A stretch of DNA of 64,000 nucleotides from the NCBI RefSeq assembly GCF_002797935.1, contig NZ_PGER01000001.1, positions 248,001-312,000 of the forward strand, in the 5' to 3' direction. The notes below the pieces were generated by a model, which had not been told where the DNA came from, did no database searches, and was given only the letters and a program-made list of their open reading frames with translations. Both the position numbers and the translations under genes were made by a program. Origin of the DNA: Flavobacterium sp. 1 (GTDB lineage: Bacteria; Bacteroidota; Bacteroidia; Flavobacteriales; Flavobacteriaceae). Each line of letters opens with the position of its first letter. Position 1 is the first letter of the stretch. Shown here piece by piece: positions 16,633-26,187 of this stretch.

Positions 16633-18174
16633 ATGGAATCTAAAATAAAAACACTAAACGATAAAATCGCTGAAGCCCATTTGGGTGGAGGAATAAAACG
16701 CATTGCAAAACAGCATTCGAACAAAAAACTGACTGCAAGAGAGCGCATCGATTATTTGATGGATGAAGGTTCTTTTGAGGAAATCGGGATGTTGGTAACA
16801 CACCGTACTACCGATTTTGGGATGGAAAATGAAATGTACTACGGAGATGGAGTCATTACAGGATACGGAACCATTAACGGAAGATTGGTTTATATTTTCG
16901 CTCAGGATTTTACGGTTTTTGGAGGTTCGTTATCCGAAACACATGCCGAGAAAATCTGTAAGATTATGGATATGGCTGTCAAAGTTGGAGCACCAATGAT
17001 TGGATTGAACGATTCGGGTGGAGCGCGTATTCAGGAAGGTGTTCGTTCGTTGGGCGGGTACGCCGATATTTTCTTTCGAAACGTACAGGCCAGTGGTGTG
17101 ATTCCGCAAATTTCTGCAATTATGGGACCTTGCGCCGGTGGAGCCGTGTATTCTCCTGCCATGACCGATTTTACGATGATGGTCGAAGACACCAGTTATA
17201 TGTTCGTTACTGGGCCGAATGTGGTGAAAACCGTGACCAATGAATCCGTGACTTCGGAGGAATTGGGAGGAGCGAGTACGCATTCTACGAAGTCGGGTGT
17301 GGCACACTGCACATCGGCGAATGATGTGACTTGTTTGGAAGACCTCAAGCGACTGTTAAGTTATTTGCCTCAAAATAACAAAGAAACTGCACGCAATTTA
17401 CCTTACGAACTTAAGGATGAGGTTCGCGAGCAATTAGCCGATATTATTCCGGATAATCCGAATAAACCTTATGACATGCACAGCGTGATTGGTGGGATTA
17501 TAGATGAAGATTCGTTTTTTGAAATTCATAAGAATTATGCCGAAAACATCCTTGTGGGTTTTGCCAGACTGGGTGGACGAAGCATAGGAATAGTAGCCAA
17601 CCAACCGATGTTTTTGGCGGGCTGTCTGGATGTAAACAGTTCGAAAAAAGCAGCGCGTTTTACCCGTTTTTGCGATGCGTTTAATATTCCGTTATTGGTG
17701 TTGGTGGATGTGCCGGGTTTTTTACCTGGAACCGACCAAGAATGGAACGGAATCATTGTTCACGGAGCAAAACTGCTTTACGCTTTAAGCGAAGCTACGG
17801 TGCCAAGAGTTACCGTGATTACCAGAAAAGCGTATGGTGGTGCTTATGACGTAATGAATTCCAAACACATTGGAGCCGATATGAATTTTGCATGGCCTAC
17901 CGCCGAGATTGCCGTAATGGGAGCTAAAGGAGCTTCGGAAATTATCTTTAAAAAAGAAATCCAAGATGCAGAAGACCACGAAGCCAAACTCCTAGAAAAA
18001 GAAGCCGAATATGCCGAGTTATTTGCGAATCCATATACCGCAGCCCAACGTGGTTTTGTAGATGAGGTAATTCTACCGCAAGATACGAGACGCAAACTGA
18101 TAAAAGCGTTTAGCATGCTTGAAAATAAAGTAAGTGTAACACCAAATAGAAAACACGGGAATATTCCTTTGTAA
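16633..18174 (+). CDS. Acyl-CoA carboxylase carboxyltransferase subunit (propionyl-CoA type)
   Basis: 513 residues, the length of PccB/AccD5-type subunits that fuse both carboxyltransferase halves. The N-terminal half has [60 protein letters not shown] and [13 protein letters not shown] (oxyanion site). The C-terminal half has [26 protein letters not shown] and [15 protein letters not shown]. It transfers the carboxyl group from biotin to an acyl-CoA, most likely propionyl-CoA giving methylmalonyl-CoA. Last gene of the carrier-carboxylase-transferase set, followed by a clear terminator. Confidence 0.92.
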   Translation: MESKIKTLNDKIAEAHLGGGIKRIAKQHSNKKLTARERIDYLMDEGSFEEIGMLVTHRTTDFGMENEMYYGDGVITGYGTINGRLVYIFAQDFTVFGGSLSETHAEKICKIMDMAVKVGAPMIGLNDSGGARIQEGVRSLGGYADIFFRNVQASGVIPQISAIMGPCAGGAVYSPAMTDFTMMVEDTSYMFVTGPNVVKTVTNESVTSEELGGASTHSTKSGVAHCTSANDVTCLEDLKRLLSYLPQNNKETARNLPYELKDEVREQLADIIPDNPNKPYDMHSVIGGIIDEDSFFEIHKNYAENILVGFARLGGRSIGIVANQPMFLAGCLDVNSSKKAARFTRFCDAFNIPLLVLVDVPGFLPGTDQEWNGIIVHGAKLLYALSEATVPRVTVITRKAYGGAYDVMNSKHIGADMNFAWPTAEIAVMGAKGASEIIFKKEIQDAEDHEAKLLEKEAEYAELFANPYTAAQRGFVDEVILPQDTRRKLIKAFSMLENKVSVTPNRKHGNIPL

Positions 18175-18194
18175 TCTTTAAGTAATAGAAATAG

Positions 18195-18226
18195 AAAACC
18201 ACCAAATTAGGGTGGTTTTTTTGTTT
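18195..18226 (+). terminator. Terminator of the acyl-CoA carboxylase genes
   Basis: 9-bp stem AAAACCACC / GGTGGTTTT (18195-18203, 18211-18219) with a 7-nt loop and a T run. Confidence 0.8.
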
Positions 18227-18670
18227 TAGGATTGTTATGGATTTAGAATTTGAATGTAGCAATCTGTTTTATCTTTATTTCAACAATTCGACTTCAATAG
18301 AGTTCAACAGAAGCGAAATCTGATCAATAAAATATAGGATTATCCTTCAAGTTATACAAAGAATAGTCATTCAAGTCTTTTGTTTGAGTAATCTTTTATT
18401 AGTAATACTATTCAAATTATTATAACTACAGAATTAATTAATTTAAGGCTCCCTATTTTGGTTAAATAATAAGTATACGTAGTATTACTCTATTTATAAT
18501 CAGGTATTTATACTCTTTAAAAAAATATTATTCTTTCTAATCTTTGTGTTGTTATCAGAAGGAAAGTTGTTGTAAAATAAAATAGGACACAACTATTTTT
18601 AAATAATAATCACACACGGCGTAATCCGAAAAGCCTAAAATAGAGTAGGAAAATTTTAAAAATAACACAT
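18227..18670. other. Intergenic region upstream of the PixA-like genes
   Basis: About 440 bp of AT-rich DNA with no ORF, strong hairpin or recognised repeat. Such a long leader could hold promoter or regulatory sites for the inclusion-body genes, but I cannot point to one. Confidence 0.4.
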
Positions 18671-19252
18671 ATGGAAACTCAAGAACTTAATGAGAATGTA
18701 GGAATTGGACTAGCTTCATCAAACGAAATTATCAATGTTCAAATCATCATTGATACTGATAAAATTATCAGTGATATGAAAAAGAAAGGTATAACACCTA
18801 GTACAAATAAAGATGCTCCAACTGGTTTAGATCATAGTTACCAATTTATGGTTGTTTCAACTTTGGCAAATATTAAAGGTCAAGGAACTGCTGACTTAGA
18901 GTTTAAAGCTGAAGTTGGTGATGTTGTGAGATTTAATACTGTTTCTGAATATAATAATATGGATAATGCAGTATTACTGTATCAAATTAAAAAGTTTGGT
19001 GGTACTGATGTCTTCAACGAATTTTCGTCAAAGGTATATACTAAAAAAGTGATTCAAGCCGCCGGAGGTACCTCACCACTTCCTCCGACTTTTGCAGATG
19101 TAAGATTCTGGTTTTATGAGTCTAGTATAGCAAAGGCAGGAACAGAGGATTTTGATATCCGTTTTGCATTATATACAAGAGTAAGAGGCCAAGAAAATCC
19201 AGTTTTATATGGCTATTTCTATTGGGATCCAAGAGTTGTTGTGAAATTCTAA
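18671..19252 (+). CDS. PixA/AidA-family inclusion-body-type protein, copy 1
   Basis: 193 residues with no signal peptide or membrane segment, so cytosolic. Family features: the early strand EIINVQIIIDTDKIISD (about 19-35), LDHSYQFMVVST, the block EVGDVVRFNTVSEYNNMDNAVLLYQIKK (about 81-108), SPLPPTFADVRFWFYESS, and the C-terminal FALYTRVRGQENPVLYGYFYWDP. This is the PixA/AidA pattern known from crystalline inclusion protein of Xenorhabdus and quorum-controlled AidA of Burkholderia and Ralstonia. Biochemical role is not known. It forms a tandem pair with the next gene; each copy has its own look-alike terminator, so the unit was probably duplicated whole. Confidence 0.8.
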   Translation: METQELNENVGIGLASSNEIINVQIIIDTDKIISDMKKKGITPSTNKDAPTGLDHSYQFMVVSTLANIKGQGTADLEFKAEVGDVVRFNTVSEYNNMDNAVLLYQIKKFGGTDVFNEFSSKVYTKKVIQAAGGTSPLPPTFADVRFWFYESSIAKAGTEDFDIRFALYTRVRGQENPVLYGYFYWDPRVVVKF

Positions 19253-19290
19253 TTTCTAAAAGAACACTTATTGGTTTTATTAGTTATGAG

Positions 19291-19324
19291 AGACTGTCCA
19301 AAAACTAATTTGGGCAGTCTTCTT
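19291..19324 (+). terminator. Terminator of PixA-like copy 1
   Basis: 12-bp stem AGACTGTCCAAA / TTTGGGCAGTCT (19291-19302, 19309-19320) with one G-T pair, 6-nt loop. Confidence 0.7.
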
Positions 19325-19418
19325 ATATTATAGCTGTTCTTTTTTATTTGATAGATCTAAAAAAAGCAGCAAAAATTGAAAAGTCTTAGATGGAACAGAA
19401 AACCTAAAAAAAGTAAAC

Positions 19419-20012
19419 ATGAAAACAGAAGAAATTTACGAAGAAACTAATGACTTTGTAATCAACTCAATAAATGAAATAATAAATGTGCAAATCATTA
19501 TTGATACAGATAAATTAATAAGTGATTTTGAGACTCCTAGTGTAGACGATGAGAGTCCTATTGCCATAGATCATAATTATATGTATGTAGTTGTTTCGAC
19601 CCCAAATGAGACAATAGGTCATGAAAGTAATATCAATTTGAAACTTAGTGCAGAAGTAGGAGATATTATTCGATTTAATACTATTTCAGAATACAATAAC
19701 ATGGATAATTCGGTATTGCTTTGTGAAGTTAAAAAAGTTAAAGGGGCCAATGTTTTTGGAAGGTTTAAATCTAAGTTTTTCAATAAAATTAGTATTGAGG
19801 CTGCTATAGGAGAATCACCACTGCCGCCTGTCTTTGTAAAGAGGGCTTTTTGGTTTTATGAATCGAGTGTCAAAAAGATAGGGAAAGAGACATTTTCTTT
19901 GAAGTTTGCTTTATATGTAAGGAGGAGGGGTCAACAAGATCCTATTCTTTGGGGTTATTATATTTGTAATCAGGTTATAGTAGTTAGAGGCTTATCTGCT
20001 ATTCATGAGTAG
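19419..20012 (+). CDS. PixA/AidA-family inclusion-body-type protein, copy 2
   Basis: 197 residues, a clear paralogue of the preceding gene: EIINVQIIIDTDKLISD, IDHNYMYVVVST, EVGDIIRFNTISEYNNMDNSVLLCEVKK, SPLPPVFVKRAFWFYESS and FALYVRRRGQQDPILWGYY line up with it with few length changes. The segment after LISD and the middle (NETIGHESNINLKLS) diverge most, and the C-terminus has a short extra tail (GLSAIHE). Cytosolic, no signal peptide. Function unknown; tandem copies often allow co-assembly or divergent regulation. Confidence 0.8.
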   Translation: MKTEEIYEETNDFVINSINEIINVQIIIDTDKLISDFETPSVDDESPIAIDHNYMYVVVSTPNETIGHESNINLKLSAEVGDIIRFNTISEYNNMDNSVLLCEVKKVKGANVFGRFKSKFFNKISIEAAIGESPLPPVFVKRAFWFYESSVKKIGKETFSLKFALYVRRRGQQDPILWGYYICNQVIVVRGLSAIHE

Positions 20013-20038
20013 CATATATTAAACCATATTTAAAGAAG

Positions 20039-20068
20039 ACTGCCTAAAGTATTTTAGACAGTTTTTTT
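20039..20068 (+). terminator. Terminator of PixA-like copy 2
   Basis: Stem ACTGCCTAAA / TTTAGACAGT (20039-20048, 20053-20062) with one mismatch and a T run; resembles the terminator after copy 1. Confidence 0.65.
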
Positions 20069-20121
20069 AAATTAAAGTGTTTTGAAAAAAACAATATCAG
20101 GTTATTCTCGAGTCAAAATCA

Positions 20122-20637
20122 TTATAGTAATTCTAAAAAATGAGTTATTAAGTTTTTTAGATTTTGTGTGGTTTCTTCGTCTTTTATATTTCCATTTTCG
20201 TCTGCTTTACCTCTAGCACCTTTTATCAGAAGAGTAGTGTTGTCATTAAACTTTGCCTCAAGCGTCTTCATTATCAGATTTAATTCTTCCTGGGCTTTTT
20301 CTCCCGATGCCGTTATCAAAGCAACGGGCTTTTTTGATAACAAGGTAGTAGAAACAGTCCATTCTAATCCATTTTTAAAACTTCTAGGCAAGCTAAGCAC
20401 ATATTTGGGTGTGCAAATAAGGATGCCATCTGCAATTCTTATTTCTTCTCGAAAAGAATGAATTGATTCCGGTAATTGTTGATTGTCTAAATCAGGATTG
20501 AAATGAGGCATGTCTGCAATGGTATCAAAAATCAAAAAAAGAGCTTTCTCTGAAAATGTTTTTAATATTGCTTTTACGATTTGTAGGTTAATCGAATTTT
20601 CTCTAGTGCTTCCTAATTTATGGATATGATTCTTTTT
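20122..20637 (-). pseudogene. NADPH-dependent FMN reductase with damaged 5' end
   Basis: The body is a flavodoxin-like reductase: LADMPHFNPDLDN-type phrase (here IADMPHFNPDLDNQQLPES), ADGILICTPKYVLSLPRSFKNGLEWTVS, KKPVALITASGEKAQEELNLI. Reading further upstream in frame gives the FMN phosphate loop GSTRENSINLQIVKAI, which a functional protein needs. But the frame then meets TAA at 20638-20640 with no ATG or GTG in between; the only standard start (TTG at 20535) would omit the FMN loop. The 5' end reads like a frameshifted form of a normal KKIISIISGSTRE start. I therefore call it a pseudogene; a rare start codon is the alternative. Confidence 0.6.
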
Positions 20638-20699
20638 TTATCAGACATTTCTGTTTCGTGATTTTAATACTTTGGGAAAAATTTAAAAAATAAAAGTAA

Positions 20700-20870
20700 C
20701 TATCTATCGATTGTAAAACGAAATCCTATTGCGTGTAAATTTTCAATTGCAATTCCTTTTTCGTTTGCCAAAATTTTACGCAGGCGGGAAATAAACATGA
20801 CTAAGTGTCTTGAACCACTTGAAGAGGTGTTTTTTTTGTAAATTATGGACTCTTGAAGATTTTTGATTAT
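20700..20870 (-). pseudogene. C-terminal remnant of an OmpR-type response regulator
   Basis: On the minus strand the frame ending at TAG 20700-20702 reads ...SGSRHLVMFISRLRKIL, then ANEKGIAIENLHAIGFRFTID. This is the end of a winged-helix DNA-binding domain (SRxLDVFISRLRKxL ... IxNxHGxGF is the usual form). Upstream the frame soon hits stop codons, and no receiver domain is present, so only about 50 residues remain. Together with the broken reductase it marks a decay patch at the edge of the mannan locus. Confidence 0.6.
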
Positions 20871-20952
20871 AATTTGAAAAAATAGTATCTAATCCTAAAA
20901 GGCATTCGCTTTATATTTGTTGTCAATAGTATTATGAAAAGCCTAAAAGATT

Positions 20953-22068
20953 ATGAATTACAAAAAAAAATACCTTTTATTTTTATTGATTGCCATTTCG
21001 TTTGCTTCTATTGCCCAAAAAAAGACTGAAACCCAATCGCTTTTTGAATATCAGGGGAGAGTCGAAAAAATGCCCGACAATAAAGCAATTCTTATTGGTG
21101 CCGCTTCATCAGTGTCTTTTGATTTCATCGAAAATTCCTGTTCTGTATCTCTGCAAAGTGTTGAGAATCATCAAAACTATGTTTCGATAGAACTTGACGG
21201 AAACTATATTGGGAGAGTTCGAATTGAGAAAGGGGAAATGAAAACCTATCCTATTAAAGTTTCTAATAGTAAAAAAACACATCATCTTTCCATTTATAAA
21301 GCCACAGAAGCGGCCAATGGTGGTGTTTTATTTGGAGGAACTACTGCGAAGTTAGCCGAAAGTTCGGTTTCCAAAAAGAAGAAAAAAATTGAACTTATAG
21401 GCGATTCCATAACGTGCGGTTTTGGAAACGATGCTTCAACAATTCCTTGCGGGAGCGGAGATTGGTACGATCAGCACAATGCGTATTGGGCTTATGGTCC
21501 CGTGCTTTCCAGAGCATTGAATATCGATTTCGTATTGAGTTCTGTTTCTGGTTACGGCATGTACCGCAACTGGAATGATGAGCATGAGAACGAACCCATT
21601 ATCCCGGATGTATATGAAAATTTATATCTGAATAAAGACAGTTCAAAACCCTATGATTTTGCTTTTCAGCCTGATTTGGTGAGTATTTGTTTGGGAACCA
21701 ATGACCTTTCGGATGGTGATGGCAAAAAAGCTAGATTATCATTTAATGAAGAAAAATACGTTTCAAATTATATTGATTTTATCAAAACGGTTTACAAACA
21801 CGCACCTAACACCAGAATTGTTTTGCTGAACAGTCCGATGGTTTCGGGAGAGCGGAATGTGACTTTGGTAAAATGTTTGAAAAAAGTGATTCAGGCTTTT
21901 GAAAATGATAAAACACACAAACCAATTGTGCTGTTTGAATTCCAGCCGATGTCTCCAAAAGGCTGCGGTTATCATCCCGATATCGCTGATGATAAAGTGA
22001 TGGCAGATCAATTAATTCCTTATTTTAAAAAGTTACTAAATGAAATGAGCATTCCTAAGAAGCTCTAA
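20953..22068 (+). CDS. Secreted SGNH acetylesterase, CE2-like
   Basis: 371 residues with signal peptide MNYKKKYLLFLLIAISFASIAQ. Two-domain build of CE2 esterases: an N-terminal jelly-roll (about 25-145) and a C-terminal SGNH domain with block I IELIGDSITCGFGND (Ser near 151), block III SICLGTNDLSDGDG and the late GYHPDIADDKVMADQL (Asp/His). CE2 enzymes remove O-acetyl groups from hemicellulose; members are known to deacetylate glucomannan. First gene of the rightward esterase-GH3 group, 62 bp before another acetylesterase, so it probably deacetylates acetyl-galactoglucomannan oligosaccharides in the periplasm or at the surface. Confidence 0.88.
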   Translation: MNYKKKYLLFLLIAISFASIAQKKTETQSLFEYQGRVEKMPDNKAILIGAASSVSFDFIENSCSVSLQSVENHQNYVSIELDGNYIGRVRIEKGEMKTYPIKVSNSKKTHHLSIYKATEAANGGVLFGGTTAKLAESSVSKKKKKIELIGDSITCGFGNDASTIPCGSGDWYDQHNAYWAYGPVLSRALNIDFVLSSVSGYGMYRNWNDEHENEPIIPDVYENLYLNKDSSKPYDFAFQPDLVSICLGTNDLSDGDGKKARLSFNEEKYVSNYIDFIKTVYKHAPNTRIVLLNSPMVSGERNVTLVKCLKKVIQAFENDKTHKPIVLFEFQPMSPKGCGYHPDIADDKVMADQLIPYFKKLLNEMSIPKKL

Positions 22069-22130
22069 TCAAAAAGGAAAGTTTGTATGCGAATTCCATT
22101 TGACAAATAAAAAAACAATATAATACACAA

Positions 22131-23510
22131 ATGAAAAATAAGATAATTGTCTTTGTTCTTTTCCTGATACTTTCAAATACCGCTTCCGCAAATGTTACGC
22201 TTCCGAATATCTTTTCGGATAATATGGTTTTGCAGCGCAATAGTGAAGTTATCATTTGGGGATTTGCTAATCCGCAGGAAGAAGTTGTGGTTACACCAAG
22301 CTGGAATAATCAGGAGTATAAAGTAAAAGCAAGCAATCAGGCAAAATGGGAACTCAATATTCCAACTCCAAAAGAAGGAGGACCTTATACTATTATCATA
22401 AAAGGATACAACGAAATCGTACTGAAAAACATTCTGATTGGCGAAGTTTGGATTTGTTCCGGTCAATCGAATATGGAAATGAATGCTAGTTGGGGAATTG
22501 AGAATGGTGATGAAGCGGTAAAAAATGCGATGAATCCTAATATCCGATTTTTTTTGGTGCCTAAATTAACCGCCATGACTCCGCAAAATAACATATCGGG
22601 AACCTGGACGGAATGCTCGCCGGAAACGATGAAATATTTTAGTGCCGTGGGGTATTTTTTCGGAAAGCGTCTGCAGGAAGAATTGAAAAATGTACCCATT
22701 GGTTTGATTTCGTCTAATTGGGGAGGAACGCCTGCTGAGATCTGGATGCCGGAAGAGGTGATTCAGAACGATGCCGTTTTATTGGAAGCAGCCAAAACAC
22801 GAAAAGAGGAAAGTTATGGGCCAAACCAGCCTGGACGCGCTTTTAACGCGATGATTTATCCGCTTACAAAATTAAAAATTGCTGGAGCATTGTGGTATCA
22901 GGGAGAAAGCAATGTGGGATCAGCGGTTTATGACAAAACACTTTCGGCTTTAATCATTTCGTGGAGAAAATTATGGAATTATGATTTTCCGTTTTATTTT
23001 GTACAGATTGCACCTTATAAATATGGAGAAGATCATTTTGGAGGAGCTATAATCCGAGATGCCCAGCGAAAAGTACTGCAGGAAGTCCCGAATACAGGAA
23101 TGGTAATGACGAGTGATATTTCGCCTATAGATGATATTCATCCAAAGGATAAAAAATCGGTGGGGATTCGTTTGGCCAATTTGGCTTTGGCGAATACCTA
23201 CAAAACGAATACAGCATTGGTAAACGGACCGCTTTATAAAGCAATTACCGTTGAAAAAAATAAAATAATAGTCGCTTTTGATTATGCAGATGGCTTGTAT
23301 TTTAAGGACAAGAAAGCTGATTTGTTTGAAGTGGCAGGAAGTGACAATGTGTTTTATAAAGCTGCTGCTGTTATTAAAAATAATGCGGTAATAGTACAGT
23401 CGGATAAGGTGAGAGCACCGGTTAAAGTGCGTTATGCTTGGAAAAATACCGATCAGGGAAGTCTTTTTAATAAAGCGAATTTGCCTGCTTCGTCTTTTAT
23501 AACAGAATAA
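22131..23510 (+). CDS. Sialate O-acetylesterase-like SGNH esterase
   Basis: 459 residues; signal peptide MKNKIIVFVLFLILSNTASA. Early beta-sandwich NIFSDNMVLQRNSEVIIWGFANPQEEVVV, then the SGNH core: WICSGQSNMEM (nucleophile Ser near residue 113), WGGTPAEIW, ALWYQGESNVG, and DIHPKDKKSVGIRLA with the Asp/His pair. Annotated widely as 9-O-acetylesterases, but homologues in hemicellulose loci act as carbohydrate acetylesterases. Beside the CE2-like gene and within a mannan locus, a second mannan deacetylase with different position specificity is the likely role. Confidence 0.87.
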   Translation: MKNKIIVFVLFLILSNTASANVTLPNIFSDNMVLQRNSEVIIWGFANPQEEVVVTPSWNNQEYKVKASNQAKWELNIPTPKEGGPYTIIIKGYNEIVLKNILIGEVWICSGQSNMEMNASWGIENGDEAVKNAMNPNIRFFLVPKLTAMTPQNNISGTWTECSPETMKYFSAVGYFFGKRLQEELKNVPIGLISSNWGGTPAEIWMPEEVIQNDAVLLEAAKTRKEESYGPNQPGRAFNAMIYPLTKLKIAGALWYQGESNVGSAVYDKTLSALIISWRKLWNYDFPFYFVQIAPYKYGEDHFGGAIIRDAQRKVLQEVPNTGMVMTSDISPIDDIHPKDKKSVGIRLANLALANTYKTNTALVNGPLYKAITVEKNKIIVAFDYADGLYFKDKKADLFEVAGSDNVFYKAAAVIKNNAVIVQSDKVRAPVKVRYAWKNTDQGSLFNKANLPASSFITE

Positions 23511-23668
23511 TTTCATCTTATTTTAGTACAAAAGACACATTTGTTTTAGTTTTTGCATCATCTGTTTTATTGGAGAAAGAATTAGAAAGGTAAATTGCTT
23601 TCTGTTTTTTATGGAGCTTGATTCGTTTTTAATCTGGTAAGAATAAAAAGGTCTTGAAATCCGTAAAG

Positions 23669-23784
23669 CTGCGTGAGGGATAGAGCAAGGCGCCTTAGCG
23701 CTCGTGATAGCCCGACCGCTATGAATAAAGGGGGCGAATAATGATTTCTAAAGTCTGCCCCCTTTGTTCATCGCGGTCACGCCC
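23669..23784. repeat. Intergenic two-hairpin repeat, type 2, copy C
   Basis: Reading the minus strand: GGGCGTGACC, a long imperfect stem (arms 23757-23778 and 23714-23735, 22 bp with few mismatches), GGTCGGGCT, a short palindrome AAGGCGCCTT (23687-23696), and ATCCCTCACGCA. The fixed words match copy D at 50320-50447 while the stem sequences differ. Occupies most of the 339-bp gap between the esterase and GH3 genes. Confidence 0.72.
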
Positions 23785-23849
23785 AAATAATTAGAATAGA
23801 ACAGTTCGTTTTTTAAATGATGTAAAAAAATAAACCCTTAACTCTTGAA

Positions 23850-26162
23850 ATGAAAAAAATAATTACAGCAGGGATTTTTACCCTGATTACAATTGGAACT
23901 ATGATTGCACAAAAATTACCCCATTTAGACAAAACTAAACCTATTGAAGAGCGCGTTGATTTGCTGTTGAAACAAATGACACTGGAAGAGAAAGTGGGAC
24001 AAATGAACCAATACAACGGATTTTGGGAAGTTACGGGGCCAGCTCCAAAAGGCGGTACTGCCGAGCTGAAATATGAGCATTTACGTAAAGGATTTGTGGG
24101 ATCTATGCTGACAGTTCGCGGTGTGAAAGAAGTTCGAGCTGTACAGAAAATTGCAGTTGAAGAGACGCGATTGGGGATTCCGCTGATTATTGGGTTTGAT
24201 GTGATTCATGGTTATAAAACATTGAGTCCTATTCCGCTCGCAGAATCGGCAAGCTGGGATCTGGAAGCGATAAAAAAATCAGCTCAGATTGCGGCTGATG
24301 AAGCTTCGGCATCTGGAATTAACTGGACTTTTGGACCAAATGTAGATGTTGCCAATGATGCCCGCTGGGGTCGTGTGATGGAAGGGGCAGGAGAAGATCC
24401 TTATTTGGGAAGTAAAATTGCGACTGCCAGAGTTAAGGGTTTTCAAGGAGAAACCATTGCCGATTTGGCAAAAGTAAATACGATTGCTGCCTGCGCGAAA
24501 CATTTTGCGGCTTATGGTTATGTAGAGGCTGGATTAGAATATAATATTGTGGATATCAGCAATTCTAAATTGTATAATTCAGTTTTGCCACCGTTTAAAG
24601 CCACTGTTGATGCGGGTGTTCGTACGTTTATGAATTCCTTTAATACGCTGAATGGTGTTCCGGCAACAGGAAATGTGTTTCTGCAAAGAGATATTCTGAA
24701 AGGAAAATGGAAGTTTGATGGTTTTGTAATTTCTGACTATGCTTCGATTCGCGAGATGATCGCGCATGGTTATGCCAAAGATGAGGAAGATGCTACTTTG
24801 AAAGGGGTAGTTGCAGGATCGGATATGGATATGGAATCGTATTTGTATGTGGCGAAATTAGTTGGGTTGGTTAAGGAAGGAAAAGTTAAAGAAGCTTTGG
24901 TGGATGATGCTGTCCGCAGAATTTTGCGTGTGAAATTTGAATTGGGATTATTTGATGATCCTTATAAATATTGTGATGAAAAACGCGAAAAAGAAGTTAT
25001 TGGAAGCAAAGCCAATAATGAAGGCGTTTTGGACATGGCGAAAAAATCCATAGTGTTATTGAAAAATGCTCCCTCTCCTTCGGGGAGGGCTGGGGAGGGG
25101 GTGCTTCCACTAAAGAAATCAGGGCAAAAAATAGCTTTGATCGGTGCTTTAGCAAATGATAAAACCAGTCCATTGGGAAGCTGGAGAATAGCATCTGACG
25201 ATAATACGGCAGTTTCGGTTTTGGAAGGGATGCAGCAATACAAAGACAATAAACTAACTTTTGAAAAAGGCGGTGATTTGACGGTTGGGAAAATTTCGTT
25301 TTTGGATGAGGTTGTTTTCAATACTACTGACAAAAGCGGTTTTGAAGCGGCCAAAAAAGTGGCTAAAGAAGCGGATGTTGTTGTAATGGTTCTAGGAGAA
25401 CACGGTTTCCAAAGCGGTGAAGGACGCAGCAGAACGGATCTTAATTTGCCTGGTCTGCAGCAGGAATTGCTGGAAGAAGTTTATAAAGTGAATCCAAATA
25501 TTGTTTTGGTTTTAAATAATGGACGTCCGTTGAGTATTCCGTGGGCAGCAGAACATGTTCCTGCCATTGTTGAGGCTTGGCATTTAGGAACGCAAACTGG
25601 AAATGCGGTAGCACAGGTTCTATACGGGGATTATAATCCAAGCGGCAAACTGCCAATGTCTTTCCCAAGAAATGTGGGACAGGTTCCGATTTATTACAAC
25701 AGATACAGCACTGGAAGACCTGCAAATACTGATAAAAATGTATTTTGGACGCACTATACAGATGTCGAAAAAACGCCTCAATTTCCGTTTGGTTTTGGTT
25801 TGAGTTATACAACATTTGATTATAAAAATTTGAAGTTGAATAATACTGCTTTCGCAAAAGGAGAGCCTGTACAAGTAACTGTTGAAGTGACCAACTCCGG
25901 AAATTATGATGGAAAAGAGGTTGTACAATTGTATATTCATGATGATTACGCGAGCATTATTCGCCCGATAAAAGAGCTAAAAGGGTTTGAATTAGTCAAT
26001 TTGAAAAAAGGAGAAACCAAAACTATTTCTTTTACTTTAACTGATAAAGAGCTTGGTTTTTATGACAATGATGGAAATTATTTGGTTGAGCCAGGAACTT
26101 TTAAAATTATGGTTGGAGGAAGCTCAGACAAAGGGTTGGAAAGCGGTTTTGAATTGAAATAG
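23850..26162 (+). CDS. bglX: GH3 beta-glucosidase/beta-glycosidase, BglX-type
   Basis: 770 residues; signal peptide MKKIITAGIFTLITIGTMIAQ. GH3 N-terminal barrel: QMTLEEKVGQMNQ, GFDVIHGYKT, WTFGPNVDVANDARWGR, and the nucleophile in FVISDYASIREM (Asp near 295). GH3 C-terminal domain: KKSIVLLKN ... LPLKKSGQKIALIGALA, GEHGFQSGEGRSRTDL. A C-terminal FnIII-like domain follows from about 670. It should split terminal glucose (or mannose) from gluco-mannan oligosaccharides in the periplasm. Odd: residues about 406-417 (APSPSGRAGEGV) are coded by a GC-rich stretch unlike the rest of the gene and interrupt a normally short link before LPLKKSG. Confidence 0.92.
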   Translation: MKKIITAGIFTLITIGTMIAQKLPHLDKTKPIEERVDLLLKQMTLEEKVGQMNQYNGFWEVTGPAPKGGTAELKYEHLRKGFVGSMLTVRGVKEVRAVQKIAVEETRLGIPLIIGFDVIHGYKTLSPIPLAESASWDLEAIKKSAQIAADEASASGINWTFGPNVDVANDARWGRVMEGAGEDPYLGSKIATARVKGFQGETIADLAKVNTIAACAKHFAAYGYVEAGLEYNIVDISNSKLYNSVLPPFKATVDAGVRTFMNSFNTLNGVPATGNVFLQRDILKGKWKFDGFVISDYASIREMIAHGYAKDEEDATLKGVVAGSDMDMESYLYVAKLVGLVKEGKVKEALVDDAVRRILRVKFELGLFDDPYKYCDEKREKEVIGSKANNEGVLDMAKKSIVLLKNAPSPSGRAGEGVLPLKKSGQKIALIGALANDKTSPLGSWRIASDDNTAVSVLEGMQQYKDNKLTFEKGGDLTVGKISFLDEVVFNTTDKSGFEAAKKVAKEADVVVMVLGEHGFQSGEGRSRTDLNLPGLQQELLEEVYKVNPNIVLVLNNGRPLSIPWAAEHVPAIVEAWHLGTQTGNAVAQVLYGDYNPSGKLPMSFPRNVGQVPIYYNRYSTGRPANTDKNVFWTHYTDVEKTPQFPFGFGLSYTTFDYKNLKLNNTAFAKGEPVQVTVEVTNSGNYDGKEVVQLYIHDDYASIIRPIKELKGFELVNLKKGETKTISFTLTDKELGFYDNDGNYLVEPGTFKIMVGGSSDKGLESGFELK
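25066..25103 (+). repeat. GC-rich repeat-like insertion inside the GH3 gene
   Basis: About 36 bp (CCCTCTCCTTCGGGGAGGG core, TTCG loop) of very GC-rich DNA in an AT-rich gene, in frame, adding about 12 residues. The same type of word (CTCTCCTTCGGGGAGGGCTG) is one I recall as an intergenic repeat in Flavobacterium. Confidence 0.6.
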
Positions 26163-26187
26163 ATTTCGGATTAGTCTTAAAATATTT

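Noticed and set aside
18671..20012. Tandem pair read as fimbrial or toxin genes
   Set aside because: No signal peptide, donor strand or toxin motif; the shared strands fit the PixA/AidA family.
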